A stretch of DNA of 64,000 bases from Salvia splendens (Eukaryota > Streptophyta > Magnoliopsida > Lamiales > Lamiaceae): NCBI RefSeq assembly GCF_004379255.2, contig NC_056047.1, positions 33,575,855 to 33,639,854 of the forward strand, given 5' to 3'. Below are positions 11,615-25,249 of the stretch, in pieces (the stretch's first letter is position 1; each line of letters starts with the position of its first letter). The notes below the pieces were generated by a model, which saw only the letters and a list, made by a program, of their open reading frames with translations, did no database searches and was not told where the DNA came from. Position numbers and translations under genes: made by a program.

Positions 11615-12157
11615 TGAAAGAGAACACACCAAAGTATGATGAAGAAAGCAAACTTGAATATTGTTGTAAATAGAACAAGAGAAGACTGTTGCTGTGTTTT
11701 CATTGATTGATTATCAAGCATACAAACGATGCATATATACAAGCTGTGGAACAATCTAGACTTATCATTCTGTTATGATTAACATGCTAAACAACAAAAC
11801 TAATCCTAACAAACAGTAGGCTTTAATCCCTTAAGCAAGATGACCTTGAACGTACAAGAGTGGTCCCTCAATGCTTTGTTGGCTACAGCTGTCATTGGTG
11901 ATGATCCAATGCTCTTGTGCTGTGACTTTTCTCATGCACTCTCATTCCTAGTCGTGCATGATTCCACATGAGCATAGTCCACGTGCGCATTGCCTTCATT
12001 CAATTCGGCTTGGGTGAGTAAGCCATCTCCTTCAACCCGCTTGATCAAGTCATCGGCCGATGGCTTGATCAAGACAATCTTCTTCTCATGCATCAATGGC
12101 TAGATCGATGGCCTGATCAAGCTAATCTCCTTCTCATGGATCTTGAGACTTCTAACA
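11615..12157 (-). repeat. 3' LTR of inner copia
   Basis: 543 bp, TG...CA on the minus strand, the same length as the 5' LTR at 42450-42992. The polypurine tract TTGAGGGGGGA (minus strand, about 12158-12168) immediately precedes it. The pol ORF reads some codons into the LTR before stopping. Confidence 0.9.
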
Positions 12158-15100
12158 TCCCCCCTCAACCTGAGTGAGGCTAGTGAAACCACACCAAGTT
12201 TATTTCGCAGCTTCACGAAAGGTTGTTGGCCAAGTGACTTAGTAAAGATGTCAGCCACCTGATCTTGAGAAAGAACATGCCTCAGCTCAATGTCTCTGTT
12301 GAGAACCTTGTCTCTAACAAAGTGAATATCAAGCTCGATGTGTTTGGTTCTAGCATGTAGGACAGGATTGGAAGCAAGAGCAATAGCACTTAGGTTGTCT
12401 ACCCAAATCACAGCATCTGAACGGGCTGTGAGCTTCAATTCTCCTAGAACAGAACTGAGCCAAGTTATCTCAGTTGCGGCATGAGCAAGACTTCTACACT
12501 CTGCTTCAGTACTCGATCTAGCTACAACAGTTTGTTTCTTTACACACCATGAAATAAGACTATTGCCAAAATAGGTGCAAAAACCAGTAGTGGATCTTCT
12601 ATCATCTATGTCCGCAGCCCAATCAGAATCAGAAAATGCAGATAACATGCCATTTGATTTAAGAATTTGAATTCTAGAGTCTAGAGTGCCTGATAGATAC
12701 CTCAGAATGCGCTTAACTGCTCTCCAATGAGTGTCAAGAGGTGAGGCCATGTATTGGCTCACCTTATTAACAGCAAAATTGATATCCGGCCTTATGATAG
12801 CAGCATATTGAAGTGCACCAATGATACTTCTATAGAGCTTAGCATCAGAGATAGGTTCTCCAATATTTTTGCTAAGTTCACAGTTGGAAACCATAGGTGT
12901 GGGACAACCTTTTGCACCAATCATTTTAGCCTTCTTTAACAGATCCTTGATATAAGATGATTGACACAAATGGAGGCCATACTCAGTTTTGACAATTTCA
13001 ACTCCAAGAAAGGGATTCACTTCACCAAGATCCTTGAGAGAAAAATGAGCATTCAACTGATCAATCACCTTCTTGATAGCAGTAGGGCAATTCCCTATGA
13101 TGAGCATATCATCCACATAAATTAGAAGATAGATAGATTCAGAACATGTTCTTCTAATGAACATTGATGCATCTGCCTTTGACTGAAGGAAACCAAGAGA
13201 CAGAAACACTTAGTGAATAGTAAAGAACCAAGCTCTGGAAGCTTGTTTGAGTCCATATATTGCCTTATTCAACTTGCACAGAAGGTGAGAACTACCCTGC
13301 TCAAAACCAACAGGTTGTTTCATGTAGATATCTTCTTTCAACTCCCCATTAAGAAAGGCATTATTCACATCCAAGTGTGTGATATTCCACTCAAAGGACA
13401 CTGCAATAGTGAGTATCAACCTGATGGTGGCCGGCTTGACTACTGGACTGAAAGTCTCAGTGAAGTCAAAACCAGGTTGCTGTGAAAAGACTTGAGCTAC
13501 AAGCCTGGCTTTGTGCCTGGCTATTTCTCCAGATTAGTGAAGCTTTAACTTGAAAATCCATGTACAGCCTACAAGATTCTTCCCATGAGGCAGAGTGGTT
13601 AAAATCCAAGTGTTGTTCTCGAGAAGGGCTATGAATTCAGCAAGCATGGCAGCTCTCCATTCAGGTGAAAGCAATGCTTCTTGAGCCGATCTAGGTGTGA
13701 AGTAAGGGGAGACATGCAGAGTGTATAACTTAGGTTTGAAAATGCCAGCCTTGGACCTTGTTGTCATGTGATGCCCACCAGAAACAAGATCAGTAATTGG
13801 GAGAGCATTAGAGGCAGGAGTGATGGAGTGATCCCCAGAGTCTAGGTGAGAAGCACTTGAGGAGTGTAGAGAGTCAACATTAAGTGGAGAATCTAGTGGA
13901 TGATGAGAGGAGGATTGTGATAGCTATGAATTATCATAGTGAATATCAGAACCAACAGGTTGTGAAGCAGTGGTTTCAGCAATAGGTGCGAAGGCATGAG
14001 CCGGCTGAGGTGCACTTGGCACTGGTGAGTGAGTATCTGAGTCATCAGGAGGGAAAAGTGAAGTATAGGGAAAAATATGCTCATCAAACAAAACATCTCT
14101 AGAGATAATGACTCTCCCATCTGGATGCAAGGCTTTATATCCCTTGTGAGATCCACTACATCCCAAAAATACATATTTCTTTGATCTGCCATCAAGCTTG
14201 TGTTTATTGTAAGACGTGAGCAGAGGAAAGTACAAGCACCCAAAAACTCTTAAAGCAGCATAATCAGGCTTCTTAGAAAACAACTTTTCAAATGGAGAAA
14301 CACCATGAATGACCTTAGAGGGCATTCTGTTAATCAGAAACACAGCTGAAACAAAAGCATCATCCCAGAAAATGCTTGGAAGTGAAGCTTGAGTTAAGAG
14401 TGTAAGTCATGTCTCGACAACATGTCTATGTTTTCTCTCAGCTAAGCCATTTTGTTGAGGAGTATAGGGGCAAGAAATTCTGTGAGAAATCCCATTTTCT
14501 TTAAAAAATGAGGTCAGAGTCTGGAACTCTCCACCCCCATCTGATTGAAAAACCTTGATTTTGGTTTGAAATAGATTCTCTGTCAGGGACTTAAAGAGTT
14601 TGAAAACACCAGCAACATCACTTTTGTTCTTCAACAAATATATCCAAGTAAACCTTGAGTAGTGATCAACAAAGGAGACATAGTATCTATAGCCATTTCT
14701 TGAGACTACTGGAGATGGACCTCAAAGATCACTATGTATGAGCTCAAGAGGAGAGGAAGCAACAGATTCAGAGGCATTATAAGGTAACTTATGAGCCTTA
14801 GAAATGCAACAAGAGTGATAAAGATGAGAGTCATTCATTGAATCAAAAGGAACATTACAGCTTCTGAGAACATCTTTGATAATTTCTAGAGTAGGGTGAC
14901 CTAGTCTATTATGCCACAAGTATAAAGCAAGACTAGATTTACACTTAGGAACATCACTAGCTACTGGAACAGTGGAGCTGATTGAGTGGATGACTGGGCA
15001 GCCTTGATTGGAAGAGGCAGAAACAGGAAATGGAGTGATGGAGCTAGAGCTTCTCTTGATTGGTGAATGGTCAAATAGGAAATAATATAAGCCCTTGTCA

Positions 15101-15602
15101 AAAGTTCCCTTGAGCATGATTTCCCGGGTTCCCAGGTCCTTGACAAAACAGAAATCAGCGTGAAACTCAAAAAAGACAGAGTTATCTCTAGCAAACTTAG
15201 ATACACTAAGCAAATTTTTGGTGATGCTAGGGACATGCAGGAGACTCTTTAGGGTGAGCTTTCTATTGAAACTAGCAGAGTGAGGTGATAATTCAGACTC
15301 TCCTATGTTAGAAATAGCAATAGAAGAACCATTTCCAAGTAAGAGGTGTTTACCTCCTGTGTATTCTGAACTGATGTTGAGATTGCTCAAATCTCCTGAA
15401 ACATGGTGAGTAGCTCCAGAATCTGGATACCAACTTGTTGAAGCATTAGATTCAAAGCCAAATTCAGATGGAGTCCCAGAGCTCAGAGATGGAGGAGGCC
15501 TAGCAGCTGCTGTGTGGACCAAGTGTGCTAAAGGATTGAAGAATCCTTGGTGTTGATTTAGAGCATTTCCTCTGAACTGAAGCTGTTGTGGCTGTGGTGG
15601 AG
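12158..15602 (-). pseudogene. Inner copia pol: protease, integrase, RT, RNase H
   Basis: Read right to left. Protease has WYPDSGATHHV (about 15400-15435). The GAG-pre-integrase region has LWHNRLGHPTLEIIK. The integrase core has VFQSDGGGEF (about 14540) and TPQQNGLAERKHRHVVE. The RT N-terminal part has NTWILTTLPHGKNLVGCTWI, then [14 protein letters not shown] and [10 protein letters not shown]. The RT catalytic motif is YVDDM (about 13105). RNase H has DSDWAADIDDRRSTTGF, SSTEAECRSLAH and ARTKHIELDIHFVRDKV, ending ADIFTKSL. In-frame stops at about 14720, 14405, 13925, 13534 and 13209 break it into six open pieces, so it is dead. Otherwise residues are well conserved. Confidence 0.9.
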
Positions 15603-17114
15603 TGATAAGTCGCATTCTAGGCCTTGGTTACTGGTCAGTATAACGTGCGTAATTGGATGATATCTGCAAAATAGTTGCTAAAGTGTGCAGGGAAAGGGTT
15701 CTATTCAGTATGGAAGGGTTTCGGATAACTCAGGTGAAAAGAGCGCCAGAATGGTGCAATACTGACCAGGATACATGCCAAAAAAGGCTCGAGATGGAGA
15801 AGAAGGATTGCTGGGAAAGATCAACTACAAACAAGGGCAAAAGTGTCATTTCACGAAGAGAGTCTACCCTAAAAATCACGGGCAAGCCTCCCTATAATAG
15901 CAAGCCACTTGGAGAGAGAAAAAAAGACACTCCACTCTTAGTTAGAATATTTTCTCTCGGTAGATCAGTTTCCTTCAGCATTGTCCTACATCTTCTCATT
16001 CCTCGCCACAGGCATGATCACCTGAAGTTTTCAGAAGTCCGCCGGAGATTCGCCTTCCACCGTTCCAGCCAGTTCATTTCGCAGTCATAGCAGTTTCCTC
16101 GCCCGGAGTGGCAAAACAATCTTTATTTGCTTTCCTAGTTAATCTTTACTTGTTTTCCTTTCGTTGGATATGTTGCAATTTCAATACTTGTTAGCTTTTG
16201 AAGTACTTCGTTTAGATCCAAACATTTTATGCAATGAAGTTGTTTTTATGCATCTCTTTCTGTTTGAATCTGTTTCATTCTGCCTAGGTAGCTTAGATCT
16301 AGTTGTTGCTGTAATTTCTAAGGGCTGAAAGCATGATTTCATTTGGAGTTGCTCGATCTGTGAGTGTTAGTTAAGTTGTTGTTTAGATTTAATTTCTGAA
16401 GTGATTAAGTGCGAAATCTGAGTTTACGTGATTCTGCCACCTTGCATGTCGTCCAGATTGTGTAGTTCTCGTTTTCGCTTGTTTAATCTTTGAATTTTAG
16501 TGAGTTAATTTGTGGATCTGAATTGTGGAGTTGTTAATCTGTAATTTCATCTATGGAATCTGAGTTTGTTTGATTTTGTTCGTGCTTGTTGAAGAAGACA
16601 ACATCCACATCCAAGTTTGGGACCACTTTAGCTTTATAGTTGCTTTTTGTTTTATCCCTACTTTTTCTGCTGGTACCCTACAGATCTCTCAGTCTAGTTA
16701 CCTAACTACCACTTATTCTCTGATATTCCGTTTAGCCTTTTATAGTAACCACCTACTTTCCACATGTCTCTGAAACACTTTGTTCTCCACTCTCACGTAC
16801 ACAGCCACACGTCGATCATTTTCACACCTACTAGTCAGTAGAGTTCCACCTTAAATTTCCGCCTAGATAGGATCTCAACCCAAAGCGTGGTAGTTAACCA
16901 ACCCTTCCAGAATATCACCACAATTTCCAAAGCGCATTCATCTCTGTGGGATTCCCCACCCTTACCACCACTATACTAATCAGTAGAAGTCGGTTGAGGC
17001 TTAGCCGGTTGAGGAATTTCTTTGATAGCCAGGTTCAGGCTTTACCGGGGTTTCTATCCTGATCAGTAGGACACATCCTTGCTTTACATGACACCTGAAA
17101 GTGAAGCTCTATCA
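15603..17114 (+). repeat. 5' LTR of Athila element
   Basis: 1512 bp, TG...CA, collinear with 36513-37795 plus 41231-41447. CCTATAATAGCAAGCC near 15891 (CCTATAAAAGC in the 3' copy) is a candidate TATA region, mutated here. Compared with the 3' copy it carries an extra 16 bp near 16995 (between two GGTTGAGG repeats), most likely slippage. Confidence 0.9.
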
Positions 17115-17115
17115 A

Positions 17116-17133
17116 ATGGCGACATTGTCGGGG
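17116..17133 (+). other. Primer binding site, tRNA-Asp type
   Basis: TGGCGACATTGTCGGGGA lies one base after the LTR. Athila/Tat elements commonly use tRNA-Asp (TGGCGCCGTTGCCGGGGA). This copy differs at a few positions, consistent with decay. Confidence 0.7.
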
Positions 17134-17214
17134 ATGAATGGCGTTATTAATTGCTATTGTGTGTGATACTTTGGCGTATATATTGTGCATAATTCTTTTT
17201 TTTCTTTTTTATTT

Positions 17215-19407
17215 CAGTTTATGAGAAGCAGCTCGGCTCCTGACCATTGGAGACCGAAGATACTCCAACGAGGGACTATATTTGTGACCACTCGTTCTGG
17301 CCTGTCGACAACCCTGTCTGACCTAGGCACGAGTAGTGAAGAAGAGAAGGACACCATAGAAGGAGGAATACCATAACCGGTGCTACAATTGGAAGGAAAT
17401 CCAAGGAGGATAGCTGCCCAATTAGATGATGATCCGGAGATCGGATCGCTGAACGCGCAAACCGAAGGAGAACCGCCGCAAGCTATAGTTGTCACCCCAG
17501 GACAGACAGCCTGTGATGTGAAGCCCCATTTATCGCAATTCTACCCACGTACTGTGGGAAGAGCTATGAAGGCCCCTACGAATTCCTTCATGAGTTCTGT
17601 AAGATTTGTAAGGCTCAGAGAAGGCCTTGCCGTTCGTCCTAAAGGGGGAGGCCAACACATGGTTCATGCGCCTGCCACCCGACTCCATCGAGAGTTGGGC
17701 CGATTTCAAGTCAGCCTTCTTAGGCGAATTTTTTCCGTCATCAAAGACGAGTGCGCTGAAGAGAGAGATAACCAGTGTGAAGTAAGGTTACGATGAACCC
17801 TTGAGTGATTATTGGGCGAAGTATATGAGCCTTTTGGACGCATGTCCGAACCATCGTATGGCACAACAAAAGATCTGGCAAACTCGTCGTCAGGAGGAAG
17901 CTTCACGCAATTGAGGGTTAGTGAAGCGAAAAAGGTCATAGGGAAGCTTCTGAGAGCGAAGGAGTGCGACAATTCGAGAGATGGGTACAGCAGAGAACGG
18001 ATTGCGAGTGCTTCGTCTACTGATCAAGAGCAGAAGATAGAGCAAAAAATAGAGCAGAAAATGGACTTGAAGATGGAAGAGCTGAAAAAGACGCTCCTGA
18101 GCGCAATCGAGAAGAACACTCCACCACCTTCTCCAACTGGGAACCATAAGGCTGTGGAGCAGGGAAGTCAAGGGTCAACCTACGATCAGTCGAATGACTT
18201 CGTCAATATGGAGCAAGTCAATGCTACAGGGTACTATAATTCTAATTGGAATTGGATCTCGGGAAGACAACGGGACGCACCATGGAGGGACCATCCAAAT
18301 TTTTTATGGGGAGATGGAAACCAAAATCAGAACCAAGGTTAAGGTCAGAACCAATACAACCCCCACCCGAACCAGAATCCCAACCGTGGCCCAGCAAATC
18401 CCGACCACCAGTCCAACTGGCCAGGAAGGAAGCAACAACCCCATAACCAAAACCCACAGAACCAAAATTCAAACCCTGTTTATGTACCACCCCACCAGAG
18501 AAATTTCCAAAATTACCAGAATCAGCATAATCAAGGTCCCCAACACCAGCAGAACCAGAACCAGTTTTCTTATCATCAAGACCAGTACAACCCTCCTGCC
18601 CAGTATAACCAATATCCACCTAACCAGAACCAGCAAAATTTCCAGAATTACCAGTCCAACCAAAACCCCCAGTATAACCAGCACCAAGGTCCGAATCAGT
18701 CCCAATATCCTAACAGGTCAAGGAGATCTATGGTGGATATGATGGGAGAACTGCTCTCTTCGCACCAGAGTATCAAGGGTGAGTTGCAGTCCAATAATGA
18801 AGTAGTGTAGGGGATGCAGAGTGCCCAGAAGGAGCATAAGGCGAACATAGATATGATGAATAGGTAATTGGCTCAGCTGGCAAATTCGATGGGTGAATTG
18901 AAAGGGAATTCAGGGAAACTCCCGTCTACAGTCCACGTACCTGAAAAGGCAAACGTGAGCAAGGTCACATTGCGGTCCAGCACTACCTATGAGGGACCCC
19001 AACCGAAGAACCCCAACAGAGAGCCTAGTGGGACGAATATACTGAAAGACGTCGTCTCGAAAGAAGAGCGCAACAGACCTCTGCCCCAGATGCAGAATCA
19101 ATTTTTCTTGGACGAAACACCAGTGGAAAAGGATGAAATCAAGGGCAAACAACCCAGGGAAGGCCAGCCTAAAGAAGCAGAATCCATGAAAGAAGCTCCA
19201 GCCCAGAATGTGCCCAAGAAAGACTCCGGAAAGGCTGTTGGGGAACCGATTGAAGAGGAGAAAGGAAAAAAACCATTCCCTTGCCGTTTCGTGACCAAGA
19301 GGAAGAAGGAAACCCCAGTGGATTACATGTCAATTTTTGGGAAGCTGGATGTCACCATACCATTCCTCCAAGCCATGAAGCTACCCCTGCTTGGAAAATT
19401 TATTTAA
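17215..19407 (+). pseudogene. Athila gag (broken)
   Basis: The start region has MRSSSAPDHW. The capsid part needs several frame changes: near 17560-17630 one frame gives a Y-E-G-P-Y-E-F-L-H-E-F-C-like stretch, then PFVLKGEANTWFMRLP and FKSAFLGEFFP, the usual capsid core of Athila Gag. A charged helix (IEQKIEQKMDLKMEELKK, about 18040-18095) follows, then a long Q/N-rich tail (18310-18720). The C-terminal part runs KVTLRSSTTYEG to PVDYMSIFGKLDVTIPFLQA, the usual Gag-protease junction. In-frame stops occur at 18340, 18810 and 18867, and at least two frameshifts are present. No zinc knuckle was seen. Confidence 0.8.
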
Positions 19408-21011
19408 GAGCTCATAGCCGGGAAGGCCCAGAAGGATGGAAAGATCATGGTGGAAGGGATAGCGTCAACAATTGTGTAGGAAAAGCTACCGCCCAAGAGA
19501 GTCGATCCCGGTATGTTCACTTTGCCTATAACTCTAGGAGATGTAAAAATCGAGCATGCAATGTGTGATCTGGGAGCTTCTATAAATGTTATGCCATTGT
19601 CAGTTTACAATCGGCTGAAGGGAGTAACGTTATCGAGCACTAGGGTATTAATCCAACTGGTTGATAGGTCGTGTATAAATCCTGAGGGTGTGTTAGAAAA
19701 TGTGCTGGTGAGAGTGCATGATTTTACTTATCCTGCTGACTTTTATGTGATCAAGATGAGTGAGTTTGAAGCTAGGGAGTCCAGTGGTATATTGCTAGGG
19801 AGACCTTTTTTGAGAACAGCTAAGACAATCATGGACATGGATGAAGGGACAATTTGCATTGATTTTCATGGGGAGAAATTTACATTTGATATCAATGTGG
19901 CCATGAAAAAGCCTATCGATTCTGAAAATCTATGCTACGTTGATGTAATTGACCCCCTAGTCCAAGATTTTCTTGAGACCGAATTATTGCAGGAAAGGCT
20001 CCAAGCGTTGGAGTGTACGAACAGGCTGATGTAGAGGTGGCTGCATGGTGCGAACTGATCAGTAGCCAAGGGTTAACAGATGAAGAGATAGAAGGAGCAA
20101 TTAAGGATTTCTGCCAGAAATCGGAATTTATTGGAGCCACAGGGGCTCAGCTACCAGCCAGTACAGAGGAACTTTCAGATGGAGAGTTAGAAAATGAGGG
20201 AGATGTTGCAAGGAACCTTCTACCTGCAGACACGCCTCCCCCACAAGTTGAATTGAAGAAACTGCCAGCAACCCTGAAGTATGCTTTCTTAGGGAAGGAA
20301 AACTCGTACCCGGTGATCATTAGCAGCAGCCTTACGAAAGAGCAAGAGGCGAAACTACTGGCTGTGCTTAGCAGGAACAAGGAAGCAATAGGATGGAGCC
20401 TTACAGATCTGGTAGGAATAAGCCCTGATGTCTACATGCATCACATCAGGCTAGAAGAAGGAGCAAAAGCACATCGAGACTCGTAAAGGAAGTTGAACCC
20501 TAACATGCGTGAGGAGATACGGAAGGAAATCTTGAAGCTGCTATCGTTGGGAATTATTTATTCGGTGCCCCATAGCGAGTGGGTCAGCCGCGTCCACATG
20601 GTCCCAAAGAAGTCAGGGATCCAAGTTGTCCAAAATGAGAGGAATGAGATGATACCAACAAGGCTATTTACTGGTTGGCGGATGTGCATAGACTACCGCA
20701 AACTGAACGCCGCAACTAGGAAAGACCACTTCCCCCTACCATTCATCGACCAGATGTTGGAGCGACTGGCTGGAAAAAAGTACTTTTATTTTTTAGATGA
20801 GTACAACGGGTATTTTCAAATCTACGTGGACCCTGAAGACCAGGACAAAACCACCTTCACCTGCCCATTTGGAACTTACGTGTACAGACGCATGCCATTC
20901 GGTCTGTGCAACGCTCTAGGTACATTTCAACGAAGCATGATGAGCATATTTTCCGATTTGATCGAGGAGTGTATAGAGATATTCATGGATGACTTCACAG
21001 GAGTGCTCTAA
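19408..21011 (+). pseudogene. Athila protease and reverse transcriptase, truncated by insertion
   Basis: The protease domain (19513-20034) has CDLGASINVMPLSVYNRL, with the catalytic D-[LST]-G-A, then SSGILLGRPFLRTAKTIMDM. The RT domain (20493-21011) has VHMVPKKSG, MCIDYRKLNAATRKDHFPLP, FYFLDEYNGYFQI and FTCPFGTYVYRRMPFGLCNA, and ends MDDFTG. The polymerase motif is DD in F-M-D-D-F. Soon after MDDFTG the gypsy frame is lost and sequence of the 21012-27543 element begins. About 150-200 residues of RT (thumb/connection and start of RNase H) are missing and do not reappear on the other side, so the insertion site also suffered a deletion. Confidence 0.85.
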
Positions 21012-23339
21012 GAGAATCTCAACATTCTTTCTAGCAATCTTAAAGAATTAGATGCTTAGAATGTAATTAGTTTCTCTTAAATCCTTTATCTTAAACTGGG
21101 TAGACAACCAGTTTCCTACGCTAGATGTCAATCTTAGTTGTTTGCAACTTTTATAGATTTCATCATCGTAGAGTACCAATAATACCATATTCAATGCACT
21201 TTCAACTTCCTTGTGCTTACAACACGCTTAAGGGCACATGTCAAATTTCAAACATTTGACAATCTCGCTAAAACACATACTCTGATTTAAATTTCAAACA
21301 TTTGACAATCTCACTAAAACACATACTCTGATTTAGATGCATGCCTAAGACCATAAAGGTCTTCATTAGCTTCCAATCATGTGTTGCTTGCCCTCTATTA
21401 CATACCCATTAGGATGTTCCATGTAGATGACTTCCTCAAGACTTCTATTAATAGAAAGCTATCTTGACAATCATACTACATACATTCTAATTTATGTAAG
21501 TTCTGATAGACAGTAGGATAGAACAAATCTTAGCACAACGACAACGAGAATATGATATTTCTCTTTGGGAATAGCCCATTGTCATTGACTAGCCATTTGA
21601 GATCCACATTTACACTTGCAAATGTACTAGCTCCCACTGACTAACACAACCTGTAGGCAGTATTGCAAGTCTTGTAAAATATGTTTTATATCTAAGATTG
21701 TAGTTTGGAATCTACCACCTTTCCAAGGATGAATATCCAAACGAACCAATTCTACATTGTAGTTAAAGGGATTATGTTCAAGTTAATCTAAGACCGAGTC
21801 TTGTGATACTCTTAGACCCATGAACTTGTTATGTTCCTAGGAACGCTCCCACTACAACATGGTTCTAACAATCTTAGGTGTTGAAGTTGATTTTATTAGT
21901 GCATAAGCTTCTAATGGTATTAGTCCTTGGTAACGTGGAAAATTCGATATCTCACTTTGTACTGAGAGTTATCACATTGTTAGTCTTTTAGTTCCTTTCT
22001 TGATCTTCATACAAGAATTCAATCTTTGAAGATTACAGAACTTATAACCTTACATCATTTGGGAAAACCTTAAAACATGTCTGATCAATACTCAACTCCA
22101 ATTACTTGGATACCTTTCCAACATGCATTGGAACAACATTACACCTTGAGATGTGCTAGACTAGAGACGCTCTAGTCCACAACTCGTGTTTTGTAGAAGG
22201 TACTGATGATGGTAGTTTCTTTAAGGTGTATCTCGTTATATTTAACGCTTGTCCCATCAATGATAAGATTTTCATGAGTACAACTCATCATTTGATCAAA
22301 CTTGTCTTAGAAAGACTTTGATTCCTTCTTACATAACTATCCCATTCTTTGAAAGAATGCTTGGATTCGTTAATGGAGATTAGACTCCCAGTACTGATCA
22401 TAACGCTTTGCTCGTCTCCTCATTGGTGTAAACCATTGAGACTTGCTAGTCTTTCTACATTGCACTTATATAAGTATTCTGAATCAAATGATTCTAACTC
22501 ATAGTGCATCGAATAGACATTCTCGACTTTCAAACTATTTAACAAATTGTTAAAATCTTGATAGTCTAGATCAGTTTGAACAATAACCAAGTATTTTCTT
22601 GGCCTTAAGACTAAGAGCCATAAATACTTCATCATTCATTATTTAAGAAGTTGATGTGTTGTTTAATACTCAATCTTGTTGCATGTATATTGTTTCAATA
22701 CTATGATGCCTTAAACATCAACCATAAAACAATAATTGAACATTAACAGCTCCCACTGCAACAAAAACCTAACTGGATCAAGATCTCTTACTTAGAAGTT
22801 GCATTTCCATGTAAGTCATTGTCCTTCTTTAAAAGAGGTCAATCCAACTTTACAAAACATCTTCACTCGCTTCAGACAAACTTTGATGACAATTCTGGCT
22901 CTCCCATTTCCATATCTAGTCTTTTGTTCAAATGAACTAGGACTTAGGAAAAATGCAGCCTTCATGAATTCTTCATCTGTCATGTTACTTTCCTCTAATA
23001 GTAATATAACGACTAATATTCTGAGGGTTTTCTAATTTTCAGTTAAACCTTCTTGTAGTCATTTCTTATTACTTTAGACGATGACTTGAGTCAGAAAACT
23101 ATTTGAGTGATCAAAATATTCCTCAAAACATTCTGTCCCTCTAGGATATTCCAATCGAATCATCTTGACAGATTCTATTGATATCCATCTTTCATCGTCA
23201 CTAACAAAGACTTGTCATGCTACTTATAAGAAAGTAGTTTGACCTTATTCCTCAAAGAACTTGACAAGTACATGCAAAAAGCGTTCTCGAACAATCTTCG
23301 TGGAATTATGTCGAGGAAATGGAGGACATGAATCATTGA

Positions 23340-23455
23340 GTATAAACTCCAAGTTTTAGCGATGAGAATCTTATCCATTTTCATTTCCAGTCTACATACT
23401 TTCGACATTCGAGTTTATTTCTTTAAGGATCGCAGACAAGATATTGAATGACATA
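23340..23455 (-). pseudogene. Gag N-terminus remnant of the damaged copia element
   Basis: The minus strand reads M-S-F-N-I-L-S-A-I-L-K-E-I-N, then a frame break and stop. The TR-GAG gag begins MSFNPLSAILKENKLEG. The positions relative to the leader also match, so the two elements share an ancestor. No open frame of more than about 60 codons remains. Confidence 0.6.
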
Positions 23456-24578
23456 ATGAAGATTTGGTAAATAAACTTATTATCACACACTTATGCTCAA
23501 TACATAATCGCAAATAACCACAAAACAATTATGTATCTTGCAACTATAAAATTAAAATTTTGTATCCTCCAGAGGAAGTCAATACGCATTAAAATCTTAC
23601 AATTTTACTGGTCACAACACTGACGAATAGTCCAGAGACCACAAAGTGGCATGGCCGCCTAATGTTTCCTAAGCAAAACCACCGAATTTAGCATTACAGA
23701 GTCTCATTTCTACATCACACTCCCATAACAATGCTCATGTGCTGCTAACAAGATCAAGCTATCTCATAAATTCTGTGTGAACTTCTGAATCTCGCAGTTT
23801 CTTAGGATTATTGTCCCCACAGAGCAGGTGGCGATAATATTGGAAACCACATTCTAGTTCATACTATTTATTTTGGAGAAGTCCACCCTCATAAACTCGC
23901 TATTTCTTAGGATTATTGTCCCCACAGAGCAGGTGACGATAATATTAGAAAAAAAGCTTCATAAATTGCAGACGAATTGATGGAGACCATATACAACGCA
24001 CTTGTTGTAATTATCGCTTAGATATTTTATATGGTTTTTGCATAATTATCACATAAGCAGATAAGACAGATAATCCACTTAAAATAGATAAACACCAAAT
24101 AAACAGATAATTCTATTTAATGCATGACATTTAATCATGCTGGATAATTATCGGAAATTATTTAAGATTTATCTTGGATAATAATTATCCAAATTCATTT
24201 AGAATTTATCAAGATAGTGTTAACTATATAAATCCATTTAGTATTATTCTAGATTTTATTCCGATAAAATCAAATCCTTCAATTCAAGATAACGTTAATA
24301 TAGGATTATCATTATTTAAATCGTTCTAGGATATTGCTAGATAGAAACGATTCCATCATAATCCATACGATAAATAAAATCCAATCAACCAAGATTTATA
24401 CAAATCTTATTTCTTTTTAGAATAGACATCTAGAATATATCAAACATTACTTAAGATTTCTTAGATAAATAAGTTTATCTAAATCTAATTAAATAAGGAT
24501 TTTCTTATATATCATCTTTATCCTAATCTATCTAGGATATAAATCCAAAAGATATGGATAAGCATTAATAATTATTTT

Positions 24579-25040
24579 AATCCATCTAGGTTTTGTCTTA
24601 AATCTATACAAATCCATAGGATAAAATAAATTAATATTAATATTAATCCTAATCCATCTAGGATTTATTCTTGGAGTAAATCCATATAAATCCATAGAAT
24701 TAGATAATATTATATTATAATTATTCAAATCCATCTAAGATTTATCTAGGAACAAATCCATATAAATCTATAAGATAAGAATAAAATATTATATTATCTC
24801 TATCCAAATCCATCAAGAATTTATCTATGAGTAAATTCATTTGAATTCATAGGATAAGAATAAAATAATATTATTATTATCTAAATCCAACTAGGATTTA
24901 TCTAGGAATAAATCCATATAAATTCATAGGATATAGGTAAAATTTAGATTATTATTTTCCAAATATAACTAGGATTCATCTAGGAATAAAATCCATATAA
25001 ATCCAATGAATAAGGAAAGAATCTAATTAATCCATGATTT
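24579..25040. repeat. 78-bp tandem repeat, six units, in copia leader
   Basis: Units begin AATCCATCTAGG (or close variants) at 24579, 24651, 24729, 24807, 24884 and 24962, spacings 72, 78, 78, 77 and 78. Each unit carries AATCCATCTAGGATTTATC, then AATAAATCCATATAAATCC and ATAGGATAAGAATAAAA. More degenerate copies may extend left to about 24240. The region is extremely AT-rich and non-coding. Confidence 0.85.
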
Positions 25041-25249
25041 GATATTAAATCAAATCATATATAATACATAAAATCCATAAAAGATATATTCAAATCTTAT
25101 TTCCAAATTCATCTTGAATATTTTCCAAAATAAAATCCAAGAATCTAGGGAAATCTTCCCAAAAGATTTTATTTCCATTAAATAATAATATTTTAATGAT
25201 ATCTTTTAATAAAATAATTAAATAATCATTAAAATAATCCTTCATCGTT

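Noticed and set aside
18242..18705. Minus-strand Gly- and Leu-rich ORFs opposite Athila gag
   Set aside because: Mirror of the Q/N-rich gag tail. The plus-strand frame explains the composition.
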